From NCBI RefSeq assembly GCF_037577855.1, contig NZ_JBAKFX010000069.1:1-15631 (forward strand): 15,631 nucleotides of DNA. The letters run 5' to 3'. The stretch's first letter is position 1. Each line of letters begins with the position of its first letter. This DNA is from Dethiothermospora halolimnae. Lineage in GTDB: Bacteria; Bacillota; Clostridia; Tissierellales; VENL01. Below the pieces are notes generated by a model, which was given only the letters and a program-made list of their open reading frames with translations, made no database searches and had not been told where the DNA came from. Both the position numbers and the translations under genes were made by a program. Below, piece after piece: positions 15,516 through 15,631 of the stretch.

Positions 15516-15631
15516 GTGTGCCCAGCATGGACACAGTCTATAGGGTGAAAGTCCCGAACACCGAAGGTGATATAGGTGCTAGCTGAAGACAAGGGTGTCC
15601 ACCGTGAGGTGGAATCTGAAGGAAGTCGGCG
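15516..15631 (+). mobile_element. Group IIC intron, 5' end (continues past window)
   Basis: The sequence starts with the group II 5' boundary GTGTG (15516-15520), then CCCAGCATGG and AGTCTATAGGG. Further domain I helices follow: GGG-TGAAAGT-CCC (15543-15555) and CCACC-GTGA-GGTGG (15599-15612) with a GNRA tetraloop, then GGAATCTGAAGGAAG. From memory this closely parallels the Oceanobacillus iheyensis IIC intron (start GUGUGCCCGGCAUGG; GNRA-capped helix followed by GGAAUCUGAAGGAAGC). The last helix differs in sequence but keeps pairing. IIC introns are known to insert just downstream of intrinsic terminators, as here. The reverse transcriptase ORF and 3' end are not in the window, so intactness is unknown. 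Confidence 0.9.

Noticed and set aside
1..15631. CRISPR array, tRNA or rRNA genes
   Set aside because: No regularly spaced repeats, cloverleaf sequences or rRNA-like segments were seen.

Overview
The window is AT-rich, tightly packed DNA. Almost every gene is on the + strand, with strong AGGAGG-type ribosome binding sites. The gene content (selenocysteine formate dehydrogenase, tungstate uptake, formate channel, FchA) points to a strictly anaerobic low-GC Gram-positive bacterium of the class Clostridia, of an acetogenic or amino-acid/purine-fermenting type. The genus cannot be fixed from the sequence alone.

Layout: (1) 1-3337, formate dehydrogenase. The 3' end of a NuoF/HydB-like flavin subunit is followed by a full-length, NuoG-like-fused, molybdopterin-dependent catalytic subunit. 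That subunit is read through an in-frame UGA (1709-1711) with a clear SECIS hairpin directly behind it. (2) 3349-5735, a diiron ferritin-like protein, then MogA/MoaB, MobA and FdhD, which are cofactor-maturation genes that overlap or nearly abut. (3) 5736-5935, a structured leader resembling the Moco/Tuco RNA motif, ending in a terminator hairpin. (4) 5936-8115, the tungstate ABC transporter tupABC. (5) 8102-13130, a second block of pterin-cofactor genes: moeA, a moeA fused to a periplasmic-binding-protein-like domain, moaA, moaC and a MOSC-domain protein. (6) 13159-14583, a consensus-like promoter, then a beta-carbonic anhydrase and a FocA-type formate channel joined by TAATG. (7) 14584-15513, a strong hairpin, a promoter region, then fchA with a clean intrinsic terminator. 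(8) 15516-15631, the 5' end of a group IIC intron, placed directly behind that terminator and cut by the window edge.

Taken together the locus reads as a formate/C1 module that carries its own cofactor supply. TupABC imports tungstate; MoaA and MoaC start pterin synthesis; MogA and the two MoeA proteins adenylylate the pterin and insert metal; MobA adds GMP; FdhD sulfurates the cofactor; the selenoprotein FdhA uses it. Carbonic anhydrase and FocA handle CO2/bicarbonate and formate, and FchA links formate to tetrahydrofolate one-carbon units. Missing from the window and expected elsewhere: MoaD, MoaE, MoeB, the selA/B/C/D genes, and the upstream NuoE-like partner. No wholly new system is evident. 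The points most worth a second look are the tup leader RNA, the atypical cysteine motif of FdhD, the paired MoeA proteins beside a tungstate transporter, and the intron placed at the fchA terminator.
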